Positions 45,670 through 58,477 are shown, numbered from the stretch's first letter. The stretch is 64,000 nt of DNA from Lineolata rhizophorae (GCA_010093515.1 MU001675.1:1011371-1075370), one strand, 5' to 3'. The notes: a model not told the origin generated them from the sequence alone. Numbers and translations: made by a program.

Positions 45670-47695
45670 ATGCTTCCTGCATGGATGTACGCTGCGGTCG
45701 TGGGTGCAATTGCACCGCTGGCTGCGGCGCAAGCCCAACTCACGGCCGACATGATCGAGAGCATGGGAAACAACAGCCTCTTCACTCGTTGGCGCCCGAT
45801 ATCTCATTTCATGGCTCCGGCAGGATGGATGAATGTCAGACTATGCCCGGTTCCCATTCTGCTTCAGAGGCTCTCACTGATCTCTCAACGCAGGACCCGT
45901 GCGGCCCCATGTACGACCCTATGAGAGATACTTACCACCTGTTCTATCAATGGCACCCTAATCATGTCAATTGGGGCAATATTTCCTGGGGCCATGCGAC
46001 CAGCAATGATCTCATCACGTGGGCCGACGTGGGTGGCTGGCAGGACGACCAAGCTCAAGCCCTTGGAACGGGTCCAGTTGGTTCCTATGACGGGCTAGGA
46101 ATCTTCTCCGGTACGGCGCAGCCCGTGAATCTTCACGGAGAAACCGACGGAAACCTGACCATTTTCTACACCTCGGTTTCGCGACTCCCGACCAACTATG
46201 CGCTTCCGTACCTGCCAGGAACGGAGTCGCAGAGCATCGCGACGAGCAGCGACGGCGGCCTCACGTGGCAGAAGTGGGAAGGGAACCCCTTCCTGGACGA
46301 TCCGCCCGACGGCTGGAACATTACCGGCTGGCGCGATCCGTTCGTCGAGCCCTGGCCGGCCATGGACAGTCTCCTGGCCCACGACTCGCCGCACTACTAC
46401 GCCGTGTACGGCTCCGGCATCCGCGAGGCCATCGGCCCCCGCATGCCCTTCTACAGCGCGCCCGCGCGCGACCTCGCGAACTGGACCTTCCTGGGCGCCC
46501 TGTGGGAGCCCGCCGCCAACTCGAGCCTCGGCTCCGTCCTCGCCACCGGCAGCAACGGCTTCAACTTCGAAGTCTCGGGCTTCTTCTCCCTGCCGGACCC
46601 CTCGGGCGCTCTCCACTTCTTCGCCCAGATGGGCTCCGAGGGCGGCAACGTCTCCTTCCACCCGTCTGGTCACTGGGCCCTCTGGACCGAAGGCATCGTC
46701 ACCCGCCGCGAGAACGGCTCCGTCGAGCTCACGCCCGCCTCCGCAGGCGCCGGCGACTGGGGCAACCTGTATGCGCTGACATCCTTCGTCGACGGCAGGA
46801 ACGGAGATCGCCGCGTCCAGTGGGGGTGGAGCCCAGAGGACGTCGCCGAGGAAGGCTTCGCGCTCACGCAGATGGGGTACCAGGGCGCGTTGGCGCTGCC
46901 GCGCGAGCTGTTCGTGCACGTGGCGGAGGGCGTGGCGAACTCGGACGACGGCGCGCTCACGGAGAAGGGAAACGCGCGTGCGGTGCCGAATGCGGATGGG
47001 ACGTCGTTCACGGCGTACACGCTCGGCATCAAGCCGCTTCCCGACGTGGTGGAGGGGCTCCGCGCTGGTGCGACGGCGAAGGAGTTTGATGTCGGCGCCT
47101 GTGCCTCGAGTAGCATGCTGATGCAGCAGGGCAGCGATCACATGGAGCTCGTGGCCTCGTTCTCGCGACGCTCCGCTGGGGCGCGTGTCGGGTTCACGGT
47201 TGCGGCCTCGCCGGACGGCGAGGAGTATACGAACGTGTACTACGAGCCGGCGAACCACACCATCGTCGTGGACCGCGCCCACTCGTCTACCATCTCGCAG
47301 TTCGCTAATTTCAGCGTTGTCGGGTATTTTTATCCGTACACGCTGGCGGAGACGGGCGAGCAGGAGGAGATTAATATGACGGTGTTTCTCGACGGGAGCT
47401 TGCTCGAGGTATATGCGAACGATAGGTTCGCGCTTACGACACGGATATACCCTAGTCGGGAGGATAGCGGGGGATTTGGGGTCTTCGTGGATGGCGAAGG
47501 GGCTAGCGCAGAGGTAAGCACCGTGAAGGCTTGGCTGGGCACAGCAGATGTGTGGCCGGAGAGGCCGGCGGACAGTAGCAGTGAACTGGTGTGGGATTCG
47601 GCGGAAGAAACGGGGAACTACAGTAGGTTATCCCTTGTACCATGCGAGGGAAGAGGTTCGCTAATCGTGTCTTAGCTTGGTGGACAGGGAATTAG
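45670..47695 (+). CDS. Secreted GH32 beta-fructofuranosidase (invertase/fructanase)
   Basis: Exons 45670-45834, 45894-47622 and 47676-47695 (introns 59 and 53 bp) predict 637 residues. A signal peptide (MLPAWMYAAVVGAIAPLAAA) directs secretion. The five-bladed GH32 catalytic domain has the nucleophile Asp in WMNDP (D56, at the first splice junction), the transition-state stabiliser RDP at 202-204 and the probable acid/base Glu in FEVSGF (E281). A beta-sandwich domain follows from about 460. Many N-glycosylation sequons are visible. It would hydrolyse sucrose or fructans outside the cell. I end the protein with a 20-nt third exon giving NYTWWTGN, which fits the family; without splicing the frame stops at 47675 with an unrelated tail. 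The promoter carries a TATA-like element. Confidence 0.9.
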
Positions 47696-47922
47696 AGGAG
47701 TGGTTTCTCCGTTGTGATTGTCCCCCGCCAGACCGCGAAGTGGCTGGGGTGATGACTATGCTTGTTCATGCAACGCTTCTGTATATATCTACAGCGCCCA
47801 CGGTAAATATTCTCTATGATCTTAGGACTGAGCTAGTTGCTATCATTTCGTTTTGTGCTAGTTTCCGCGCGTACGATTTCAGTTCAGCATTAAAATCATA
47901 GTTATTCGAGTTCCTCCTTCCT

Positions 47923-49954
47923 TCAGGATGCCTTCTTCAATACGGCGTCTACAACCTCAATGATGCGCATTAGCTCCTCGTCTTTCATGGGCTTACCCAT
48001 GACCTGCACTCCGCATGGGCCGCCTTCCATGGCCTCCTTGTTGTCTGCGAGTGCGAATCAGTCCTAACTTTAGTGTGGCTACCGTTGTTCACTGACTTAC
48101 ATGGTGGCGTATATTTGACATCTCGAACGTATGGTTCATCAAGCTTCTTGTCTGCCTTGAGGAACGGCAGCGCTGCGGCAGGGTACTAATAGCACACGAA
48201 CCCACGATTAGCTCTCCTATGCCTTGAGTCATCACGCACGGCGGTAAAACTTACGTCCAGCAAATTCGCCAGCACCGTGTACGGCGGTAGGCCATACATG
48301 TCATGCGGCGGAGGACTCCCCTGATATGTCGGCATGAGAATAGCATCCAACCCCTCCCGCACAATTACGTCCTTCCAAGCCTTCTGCGTCATCCGCCTCT
48401 GCACATTCAGCCCGTACACATCATCCAGGCCGGGCGCCCAGTCAGCCAACTCCGGATGCCGCATCGTCGCGATGCTCTTGATGAACGGCTCCCCGCTCGC
48501 GGCGACATGGCCCACGGCCGTCTTCTTCGGATCCATGGTGAAGTACTGCCACGATAGTTTCAACGTCGCGGCAATCGACGGCACCGCATCGTCCGGGATC
48601 GGCACGACCGCGTGGCCCGCCGCCTCGAGCGCCTTCGTCGCCGTCTGGAGCGCCCGCAATGCCACCGGATGCACCGGGTACGTCGCCTTCTCCTCGACGA
48701 ACAAGCCGATCCGCAACGTCTTCCCTCGCGGCACGGGCGGGACCTCTCGCCAGGGCCCACCAACCGCAGCCTCGTCCCGCGCCCACGGATCGTCCCCGAT
48801 CGCGTTCTTCAGGAACAAGCCGAGGTCGCGCACGCTCGTGGCCAGGGGTCCGCAGCACGGCGCGATGGGGAAGGCGCCCGGCCGCGCCGGCGACGTCTGC
48901 CCCGTGTAGGGCACGCGGTTGGCGGTCGGCTTGAAGCCGTAGATGGCGTCGCACAGGGCGGGGATGCGCACCGAGCCGGCGATGTCCGTGCCGACGCCGA
49001 GGAGGGAGCCGCGCAGCGCTATCAGCGCGCCCTCGCCGCCAGAGGAGCCGCCGGCCGTGAGGTTAAGGCGGTGAGGGTTTAGGACGCGGCCGTAAATGTT
49101 GTTTTCGGAATCGGCCGTCTACGGGTGAGATTAGGGAGGATTCTCGGTCATGGGTTTGGGAGGGGAACGGAGACTGGATATTGGAAGAGCGAGAATCTCA
49201 CCATGAGTGTTTGAGGGAGGTTGGTCTTGACGAAGACGACGGCGCCGAGTTCAAGCAGAATGTCGACGATTGTTGCGTTCTGCTTTGCTAGGCCTCGTGA
49301 TATGAACGACACGAAGCCGATGGTGCTGGCCACACCCTTGACATCGTATCCTAGGACAATTGTGAGCTAGTCGTGACAGCAAATCTGTGGTTTCTTATCT
49401 TACCATCCTAGAAATGCGGCATGATTAGATGACGTTCACGAATGTAGAAGACAGCGATGTTTGACGTCTACCTACCTTGAGGCTAATTGGCAGGCCATGA
49501 AGAGGTCCCAGTGCCTTCCCCTCCTTAGACATGTATTCGTCTAGCATCTTTGCCCTCTCCAGGGCTTGATCGAACATCATCTCTGTCAAGCATCCCGTCT
49601 AGAAATATCCCACGTCATTAGTTCCACCAACTTTCAATTGGTCACAGATATCCAGTTCTTCCTTACCAACTGATGCGCAATCGCTGCGCGTTTGCAGAAT
49701 GCCGTTGCTACATCTATCGCCTTGATTTGACCGCTCGCGAGCTCGTCAAGCAGCGCGGTGGCGTCGTAATTCTCGGTGAGGGCAATGTCATCTTCGGAGA
49801 GGAGCCCACACGTGCGCGGCACATGCATGACGCTGACGTCCGACGATTCATTCACATCCTTGAGAAATGATGCATCGAGGCGCCATTCTTGCGGCAGTTT
49901 GGCGTCCCTTTCGGCACGCTTTGCGGCCGCGATTGATTGCCAGTCCGTAGACAT
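47923..49954 (-). CDS. Amidase (amidase-signature family, acetamidase-like)
   Basis: Seven exons, 49954-49667, 49598-49476, 49407-49404, 49350-49202, 49118-48255, 48185-48101 and 48044-47923, predict 544 residues with all phases closing. The Ser-cisSer-Lys triad is visible: Lys137 at the end of LPISLK, the cis-Ser in GGSSGGEG (about S213-S214) and the nucleophile S237 in GTDIAGS. The enzyme should hydrolyse carboxamides, resembling fungal acetamidases or general amidases; the substrate is not predictable. No signal peptide is seen, so it is probably cytosolic. The third exon is only 4 nt (GATG), needed to join Lys137 to the conserved DGYDVKG. The ATG at 49954 is the first true ATG. The gene converges on the invertase with 227 bp between stops. 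Confidence 0.87.
49404..49407 (-). other. Predicted 4-nt micro-exon of the amidase gene
   Basis: GATG is preceded by a TTTCTAG acceptor and followed by a GTAAGA donor, between introns of 68 and 53 bp. Skipping it would shift the frame after the catalytic Lys137. Including it restores the D-G-Y-D order typical of the family. It is predicted from sequence only. Confidence 0.65.
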
Positions 49955-51069
49955 TGTCGAAGATGACAAGCTTGCAAAACTTCGGATAGAAGCCGAATCT
50001 TGCGACTTAGAGCAAAAAAGTTAGTATGGAGTTTGTGGTCGGATACGTCTAAGAATATTTAATCAGTTTATCAGGGCGTATGCAGGTCTGAGAGCGGGGC
50101 CGCAAGCTCGCTCAATAGCACAACTCAAAGTGGGGCTGTAAGAACAGACAGAAAAGAGATGTCGGGATGTCTATAAGAACCTTTGCTCTCACATATAAGG
50201 GCAGTAGTTTCCGTGTGCCCTCTGATTAATACCCTCTTTCGTTATGACAAATTGGGCGAATGATGAGGTTTGGAGAGCGTGTCGATGAACAGCATGGATG
50301 TTGAGGTTCGTACCGGCAGTTCCACTCGGCTACCGGACAACTTATCATCGCTCGGCTCTCCACTCTTAAGCCCGAATTAGGGATGGCGTGCAGGATTCAG
50401 TATACTTTTGTTGTTCGTTCCTTATGGAGGGAAGCGATAGTATTGCCACCGAGAAAATGTGATTTTGGCCTCGAGCTTCTTTCCATTGGCTTTTGGTTTC
50501 TAAACGTTTCCGAGGCTTTCGGAAGGCCGGCTGGGCTGCTTAGCAATACCCTCCTGTCTTCCTACCTATAGCACGCATTCTGTTGTGCAAACGCCTGTTT
50601 TGAATTTCAAGTACGTGGCGACCAGCACTTATTTTGCTGTTTTCGAAGATAGTGAGCGAAATAGGCATACCGTCAATTTTTTGATGTGGCGAGGTGTTTA
50701 GCCGCTTTTACAGCCAAAGTCTTAAAATAGAAGCCTTATTGGCTGTAGAGCGTAGATCGGAGTTCAAGGCCCTCGCGGCTGTGTTGTGGCTGACGCTACT
50801 ACGTGCGCATGGAGGCCCCATTAGCATCCGGATACTATCATCTCATTCGTCAAGAGGCCAAATTCCGAGACGTGCAACGCCCTGAGCGCGTCGCGTTCAC
50901 TAGGCGTAAGCCAGCTGAAACAGTAGTTCGATCGGAATGACTTTAACGCTGGTTGATTAGATATTCCGCCTTTATTCCGTACCGAATGCATTCCTTTCGA
51001 CTTAAATGATCCTTCCGCCATGTCAAGCGCACTTTGTGCTACCTAATCGTTCTTTCGGCGTGTCTTATC
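49955..51069. other. Divergent intergenic region
   Basis: About 1.1 kb upstream of both the amidase and the membrane-glycoprotein gene. It is AT-richer, with no gene or RNA recognised; small open frames at 50383-50571 and 50694-50885 have no support. Confidence 0.5.
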
Positions 51070-52999
51070 ATGTCCTCTTCTCGAGATCTTTCGCAAGAGA
51101 CTTTGACTTCAGATTCCATTCCCTCGGGCGGTTCCGACAGCAGGACCGAGAATATAAGTTATGCCCCCATAACACAGCAGCGCACACCAACTTTTGGGCC
51201 GGATCCAGAGAAGGAAAAGGCCTTGTTTGCTCATGCAAGGGTGCGAACGGACGATTCGTTGTTAGGATCATACAGTAAACACCACCCATGAGACGATCCC
51301 TCAAAGGAACCCAGTACTAACTACCTCAGGTCGGGATCCGAATCAAGGCTTAGATGAGGCCCTGAACATCGCACGTCCTAACCGGAGTAGTAGAGAGTTT
51401 GCAAAGCGTAACCTCAAAAGACTACTCCGCTCTGGGCTGGCAAGATGTGTCCTCAGTTGGTGCCTCATCACCGGCTTCCACATCTTGTCCTGGCAATACA
51501 GAGACCAGGTGATTAGCCCAAGCATGAAGTCAAGATTCGATGTCATTACCGTCGCCTTGTCTATTGCCTTTGGTTTGAATATCGCGGCTGGTTTGCGAGA
51601 GAATGCGCTCAGTTTGAGGTGGTGGATCGTGAGCTTCAGGAAGAGGCCTCCACAAACGGTAATCCATGCCTTCCACCGGTTTAACGCACATCTCGCTAAC
51701 TTGTTGGGAAGGTCGACCTGATATTACACTGTGATGATTTTTTAAATATTATGAAGCTTGTTGTAGTCGCAAAGGAAAGGACATTAGTCTTTTCCTGTCT
51801 GTTCTGGCTTTTGCTCAATGTTGTGAGTATTGGTCCCCTACCGAGGAAAGCTACGACTCGAACCCTGCGACACTAACACGACCTAGTTGGTACAAGTCGG
51901 CATCGCGGTCCTAGGCCTTACCTTCGAAGCAGTTCCGGGGGTAGGAGACATCTTTCTTAGGCCCGGCCAGAATGACGTCTCCATACCAAACATGGAAAGC
52001 TTTGCACGACCGTCATATTTTTCGGAAGAACAATCGGTTCAGTCCTATTCCGCGCATGTTCTAGGAGACGTTGGATCTAGCTTCAATTTTTCTGCGCTCC
52101 CCGATGAGCCTCTGGAAGGGAAGCCCTGGGCCTCAAACCCTGCGTCATTCTGGAAAGGAAACGATTACTGGGAATACGTGTTCCTGGACTCGGCGCCATT
52201 TGAGGGTTCAGCCAACCCGCGTGCTGTATCCGTATACAGCAATCGGGTCGTGCGTTCCTCAGCCAAATGCGTGGTACCTCCTTTCAACGCCACGCTGGAG
52301 GGTGACCTCGAAGTTATCCATGCCGAGGGCTCGGATAGGAACGTGAGCTTCCCGTCCATCGCCACGCTCAGCCAATCAATCTACTACCTGACACGACCCG
52401 TCCTTTCGACCGATGGCAGCGAATCCGGCAACGGCACCTGCGGCCCTGGGTGCAGCTCGGTCCAGATTTTCGAGCCTCGGGCCGGGCCCGCGGCCGAGGG
52501 CACGGCCTTCTACGACAGCTTCTTCTACTACGACTGCAACGTGACCGTCTCGTCCAACACGCCGGAACTCTCGGCGCGGAACGCGGCGGTCGCGGCACAG
52601 GCCATCGGCCTGTCCGGCCAGGTGCATTCGGAGTTCTTCTTCGCCAACGGCTCCGAGATGAGCAACCAGTTCGTGGCGTACAACTTCGGGCTGCCGTTCG
52701 GCACCGTGCAGAACAACAGTGCGACCGGCATGGCGGAGCAGCTGTCGCGGTTCGCCATCGGCGTCGTGGCCGCTGCGGCCCAGACGAATCCGGCCAAGGT
52801 GGTGGACGGCGCGCAGCCGGCTCAGGGGTTCCGCCTGGAGATGGAGCTGCCGGTGATGTTTTCGGTCATTCTGGGGCTGATTGGCGGCGTGCAGCTGGCC
52901 TTGGTGATTGCGACAGCGTGGGTTTGCCGGCAGGTCGAGATGCCGGAGGAGGTAGACCTGGCACGGAAGGAAGAGATTCGGCGACGATACATCCTTTAG
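51070..52999 (+). CDS. Fungal four-helix membrane glycoprotein, function unknown
   Basis: Exons 51070-51274, 51330-51658, 51712-51822 and 51887-52999 (introns 55, 53 and 64 bp, with CTAAC-type branch sites) predict 585 residues. A disordered, Ser- and charge-rich N-terminus leads to two hydrophobic segments at about 120-175. A third, CLFWLLLNVLVQVGIAVLGLTF, spans the last splice junction. Then comes a large ectodomain of about 300 residues with several N-glycosylation sequons and paired cysteines (NGTCGPGCSS). A fourth membrane helix near 545-570 (SVILGLIGGVQLALVIATAWV) and a short charged tail end the protein. From memory this is a family common in Sordariomycetes with no assigned role. Coding GC rises sharply in the ectodomain. 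The last exon alone would open with TTG and is clearly not a separate gene. Confidence 0.83.
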
Positions 53000-55900
53000 C
53001 GGTTTTCAAGTTTGTTTCACCAGCATATAATGGCGTTGGTGGATGGGACCATTAGGGAAGGATCTCACGACTGGCCGGTCCGAGATGGAAACGATGCGCG
53101 ATATGATAGACGTGAATATACGAAGTCAATTTTAGACGCGGCGTGCTTCATTGGGTTCTTGCAAGGTCGGCTTGGGAGGCGTGCAACGTACAGAAATTGA
53201 GGGGAGGCGGATGTGTATGACGCGGTACGGTGCATGGCAAGAACGACAAGCGAGCTCCGGCTTCATGTTTGGCGACGATCCGTTCAATGCTGTAGTGCAC
53301 CCCTATTTTAGCCGTCGCTATTTCTTGGGTTTACGAATTCTTTTGCCCCCAGATACGCTTCCTGTACCACTATATTGAACTCAGTCATGTCCCTCCTTCT
53401 CGACTAGGCATAGTTGAAGTCCGATGATCCTTCATCACTACGTCACCATGCCATTCGCTCGATCTTCCCCTCGGTAGAAGACATGGCATCACTTAGGAGA
53501 GTATGCAAACTGCAAAAGGGTTACTTCAGAATACCTTCTGATTACTTTTTGGGACCATTTACAACCACAATTCTAGCGATTCAAAGCAATGGGTTTGCAT
53601 TGAGTGCGGCTTAATGTCCGTCAAGTCCATATTTCCTCCACCACGACCTCGCCCGTCTCTCATTTCAACATCTCAATATTGACTTTGCGAGCGACATCCA
53701 AACTCCCTTTTCCACACCCCACCACGGCGAGAACAATATCAAGGCTGCCCCCCCGTGACCACTGAGACGGGTAGATCTCGCTTCATGGGAAACGAACGAT
53801 CGCCAAGCCCAACCGGCCAAACAAATATTCGGCCCCCACTCGCCAGTGCCGCTTCCTTTCATCACCAATCGCGATCTACCACTGAAGCTCGTTGCAGTTT
53901 TTGCGCACCCCGTCAGCGGCACCGTAGGAAGGTTGCATCATTGGCCGATGGGCTGCAGCCCGCATTTTGGATGGCACTTTGGTGCGAGTTTGTACGTATG
54001 CGGTTCCCAGAGATGCGTGCGCTCGAAGGGAGGAAAAGCCGCGCGACCTGCGCTCTAAATGGGATGCATCCCTCGCTCGATACGTTCAACCTGCGAGACC
54101 TGCACCAAACCGTGGCGTTTCTGCAAACGATTCCCCGTACGTGCGCCGAGTTGTGCCAACCGAGCGATCGCCTGTCTCTCTCTCTCTTTCACACACACAG
54201 CCCCCACGTGACGTACCGAAAAGGGCATTCAAACGTGCGCAAAACCCACGCGACTCCTGCACGCACGCCCCCAAACCACCGCGGCGTACCCCCTGCACCT
54301 GGGCTGGGCGCAGCACAGCACGCTTGCGGAGTCGACCAACCGACAAGCCAGACCCTCTCTCCTCGCACGGCAGGCGCGAACTCGGGTCCTTCGCGTCGGA
54401 GGACGACGCGTCCAGCGCGGCAACCTAGATACCTACCCTCTAACGCGCGCGCGCAGGCATCCTCGCCCGAACGCAAACGCATACCTATGTACCTAATCCT
54501 AGCCCTCGCATGTGAAAATCCCGCCCATCGCCCACCGCCCACCGCCCCTCTGCACAACCGCGACTCCCGGCCGCCCCCCTCCGACGGCATCGCTCGCACG
54601 CTCGCACGCATGTCGCAACCGGGACTCACGCCTGCGGAAAACGAGCAGGGCGGGTGTGCGGGGCGGGGCCGGGTAAGCGAGCAGCAGCAAAGTGAGAGGA
54701 GGGGATGGAGATCTGGGAGTGGAAGGGAGGGGCTGGCGGATCGCAGATCGGGCCGGGGGGCCCCTGTCGCGGGGTTGAGATTGGATGCTGCGTTTGTGGG
54801 TAGGGACGTAGTAGATATCGCGTCTCGTGACCTCTCGCCTTTCTTCTTTTTTTTTTTTTGCGGGGGAGAACACGGGGGTGAGGGGTGGGTGAGGCTGGGG
54901 GTGGTTTGGGAGTCTGATTGCATTCTGTCCGCGAAGAAGTGAGCGGTCGGATATGTCCATGTGCGGCGAGAATTGGTCTGCGGGCGCGCACGGCATCGAG
55001 ATGCGCAAAACAAAAAAAAAGAATTGAGAGTTTGTGTGTGTGGGGCGAGAAGCCTTTTACCGAGCTATAACGTACTGTGGCACTCGCTGTACATACATAC
55101 ATACGTACGCCGTACTAGTACATGCTCGTGATGTGAATAGGGCCGAGAGCGGGTCGGAGCTTCCAGGGTCCTCTGGCGGCGCGACGGGGCTCTGATTGGC
55201 CGCGCGATTGGCGAGCGCGGACAAGGAGAGAAAGGCCGGACGCCTGGAGTTTGGGCATTGATGGCTGCGTGTGGAGGTGGAGGTGTGCGCCGACGGCGCG
55301 GGTTAATATCCCGAGGGAAGTGGGGAAAACGGACATTGATACATGACGCCGGGAGTTGTCGCGCATGGGTTTGCAGGAAGCAAGGGAGGAAAGATCGTTG
55401 CTCGCGAGGTACGGGTTCGTGCGAGTTGCGAACAGATGACATTGTTCCTGCGTACGGAGCACTGGCTGGTGGCTGCACTCCTGAACAGTCCCTTGCCCGA
55501 ATTGACAAGGCATCGCCGGCGCATCCCGTGTAAACAAGGCACGTCGTCGTATGTAGGTTTTGACGGACAGGGCGGGCGCACGACGTCGGCCGCACAAGGC
55601 GCGGACGCAGCTGTCCTTTGGCCCCTTTTCCGCCGCGTGCGCAGCCCGTCGTGACTTGTGCTACCTTGGCTGTCACTCAGGGCAATGTAGGACCTGCCCG
55701 CCCTGCTCCCTTCGCGCGGACGTGCATCTAGTTCTGGAATGCCCAATATGCCTGACGCCTCGGTGAAACTCGGCCCAAAGCCAGCGGGGCCTAACTACGA
55801 AAGACGAGCGCGAAAGGAAAAGAAAAGAAATTCGATCCCCAAACGGTGTGGGTGTGCACGGAAAAGAACTCCGTGTTACATAAGTTCTCTCCAAGCCCAG

Positions 55901-58477
55901 CCCAAAACTCCACAAAAGAGACAACGTCGCCAGTCGGAAAGGAGCAAGGCCCGCATAAAAGGCCGGCGCCGCCAATTGGCCTCGGTCCAGTCGGCCGAGG
56001 GGGGCGACATCCGCCTCCCGCCTCCCGTCGGCCCATGCGCCCGACCAACCGCGTCTTCGAGAATGCTTCTTCCGTCATCGCGGGCGTGTCCCTTCGGCAA
56101 TGCGCATACTACCTACGTCCTACGTATGTAGGCATGCACGTACGTCCTATCTACCTGCCATGTAGCGGTTGGGCGCCCGTAGTAGGTCTGCACATACATA
56201 TGACGACGGCGGCCCGAGGGCCTGAGGGGCATACGCCGAAAACCGTACAGGGCGACGTAGGGCACGCATGTACGCACCTACATAGGTAGCCGGTCTCGAT
56301 CCCAAGCCGAAGCCGCAATTGCAGATGCGCCCTTCTTCTTGCGGGCCCGGGACGAGGCCAGGGGACGCAACGACACGACCAGACTTCCATCGCAGCAACG
56401 GACGTAGTATGTAGATACTCCGTACCTCCCTCCCGCCCGCCAGGCCCCAGACCCAGATCCAGGCCCGCCCAGCCCAGTCCAACCCAGCCCAACCCAACAA
56501 CAAATGCGCCAGGGCCGGGTTCCCGGGCCCCGGTCCCGGCCGGCGCCGTCGTGGTACATACCAACCCAACGAGCCACGCTGCGCGTGTACATACTACGTA
56601 CGTACGCAGTCCGCCGGTTGGGCGCTCGCAGGCAGTGGCGGCGCGGGCGGTGGTAAGCGCGGCTTAGGCTGGGCTGGGGGGCCTACGGGGAGAAGTTGCG
56701 TACGTACCATCATGCATCGTAGTACGGAGTAGGCGGGCAGGTATGGCGGTGAGGGAGAGGGAGAGAGGGACGGCGGAGCGCGGGCTTTGGCGCGGCGGGC
56801 CGGTTAGGGCAGGGTGGGTGGGTGGGTGTGTGCGGGTGATGGCGAGTCGGGTGATGGCTGCGTCGGCGGCGATGGGGATGTGGGGACTGCGGGAGCAAAT
56901 CGTGTGGATTTTTGGGGGATGAATGTTTAGGCCGTGCGGGAAGGGGAGGGGAGGGGATGGGTTTCCTCGATGGCGGCGTTGGGCTGCCGGCAGTGTGCGC
57001 TTGCGGCTGCGAGGTCGTCGGCCGGCGGCGTGCAGCGAGAAAGGGGAGAGCGAAGAGGTAGCCGGGCCAGGCAGATTGCATCCGTTATAATGGACGCAGG
57101 TATATGTAGCAAATACTGCGCCGGGCGAGCAAGCACTTGCAGTTGCGGACGAGAGTTGATTGATGGAATTGCTCCGCACGCGTACAGAGAGCTAGACCGG
57201 CACCAGCACCAGCTCGCCCGCTCTCTCTCTCGTCCCAATCCTTTTTACCCTTCTCGTTTCCCCCTCGAACTTGCCTCCTTTTCTCCCAATCGTCACCGTC
57301 CGGGCTGCTTTTGAGCCCCTCCCTCCTTGGCGCGGTTCCCTTCGCGGCGCCGGCCTCGGTTCTCGTCGTGCGACCGGCGCCGGGCCTGCAGCACATGCAC
57401 TGTTCTGACAGCTCTGACAGCCGCAGCCAGCAGCCAACAAGCAGGCCCCCCCCAGCCCGCCGGCGCCGGCCGGCCCTACGTGCCGTCGTCGCTCTCAGCG
57501 CACCGGCGCAACTCCGTCCGCCGCCACCAAAAGGCCCGAGGGCTTCAAGGAGGTGTGGAGCTGTGGTTTTTGCGTGTGGGCTTCCGTCCGGGTCGCGCGA
57601 TCCCAGATCTCGCTCTTTGGACCTTTGACCGCCCGGCGGGGCCTGCAACACCACCATCACCACCACCACCACCTACCTCCACCCACCTCGCCACCACATT
57701 TCCCGCCCTTCTTCACCCTTTCCACCCGGCCTTGCCAGCGACCAGAGATCGCCCTGCCCGTTCCGTCCCGCTCCGCTCCGCTGCGCCGCGCTCCGGGGGT
57801 TCGCACACCCGTCGCCCCGTCCTTTTCGCCCAAAAAGGCCTGCCCGCCAGCTGTCTCAGTCGCCCTCCTTTTCTCTCACCTCCAACCCACCGTCCGACCG
57901 GGCGCGCCCCCGGACGCTCCCAGTACAAGAAAGAGGGTGGCCGGCGCACCACCCCTACCACCACCAGCACGAACCCTCCACTCCACCTTTCGCGAGCGCG
58001 ATCCGATCGTGTCCGTGTCAGCTGGACGGCGACCCGGCGCCGGACTTCCTGCCCGCCCGCCATACTCTGACGTCTACACGCGCTGCGCACACACACGCAC
58101 GCAAGGCCGTACACCACCACACCCACCACCACCACCACCGGCCGGAACCGCACGCCGCACGCCTCGCCAGGACCCGCCCCAACCTAGCCCCGACCGCGCC
58201 AACGCCCGCCCGCCGTCATGGCCGCCGCGCCCGCGCACTCCTGAGGGGGCGTGAGTGTGTGCGTGTGCGTGTGCCCTGCGCGCGTACCAGCTGCCTCAGC
58301 CGGCCAGCTAGCTAGCTAGCTAGGCTGCCCGCTTCGGGGGAGCTACATACCTACCTACTTGCTACGTAGGCAGGTCAGGCCTGCCTAGCGCAAAAAGGCA
58401 CGCACGCACGCACGCACGTAGGTACGTACGCGCGCGCGCGCGCAACTGAGACACTGGCTGCAGAGCGCCGTGTTACT
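53000..58477. other. Long gene-free interval upstream of the folliculin gene
   Basis: About 5.5 kb. The first 700 bases are ordinary 3' flank. The rest is GC-rich and dense in simple-sequence motifs: CT and CA runs near 54175-54205, TACA repeats at 55090-55104, CTAC/GTAC palindromes near 56108-56155 and 56590-56606, AGCT repeats at 58306-58323, GCAC repeats at 58398-58418 and CG repeats at 58429-58443. Many long open frames on both strands (the largest, 53755-54942, about 395 codons) are GC-driven, low complexity and domain-free. A non-coding RNA, long leader or extended promoter is possible but unproven. Confidence 0.5.
58306..58443. repeat. Cluster of microsatellites next to the folliculin start codon
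   Basis: AGCT repeats (58306-58323), GCAC repeats (58398-58418) and an uninterrupted CG run (58429-58443) fall within 140 bp, ending 34 bp before the predicted ATG. They probably lie in the promoter or leader. Such tracts vary in length and can form unusual DNA structures. Confidence 0.75.

Noticed and set aside
46095-47282. 395-codon open frame opposite the GH32 gene
   Set aside because: Shadow of GC-biased third positions in a clearly real gene; no recognisable protein.
51855-51875. Reverse-strand B-box-like sequence in an intron of the membrane-glycoprotein gene
   Set aside because: No T-stem pairing and no other tRNA parts.
53755-54942. 395-codon open frame in the gene-free interval
   Set aside because: Not an ATG start, low-complexity composition, contains a homopolymer-encoded Phe run, and no domain or splice signals.
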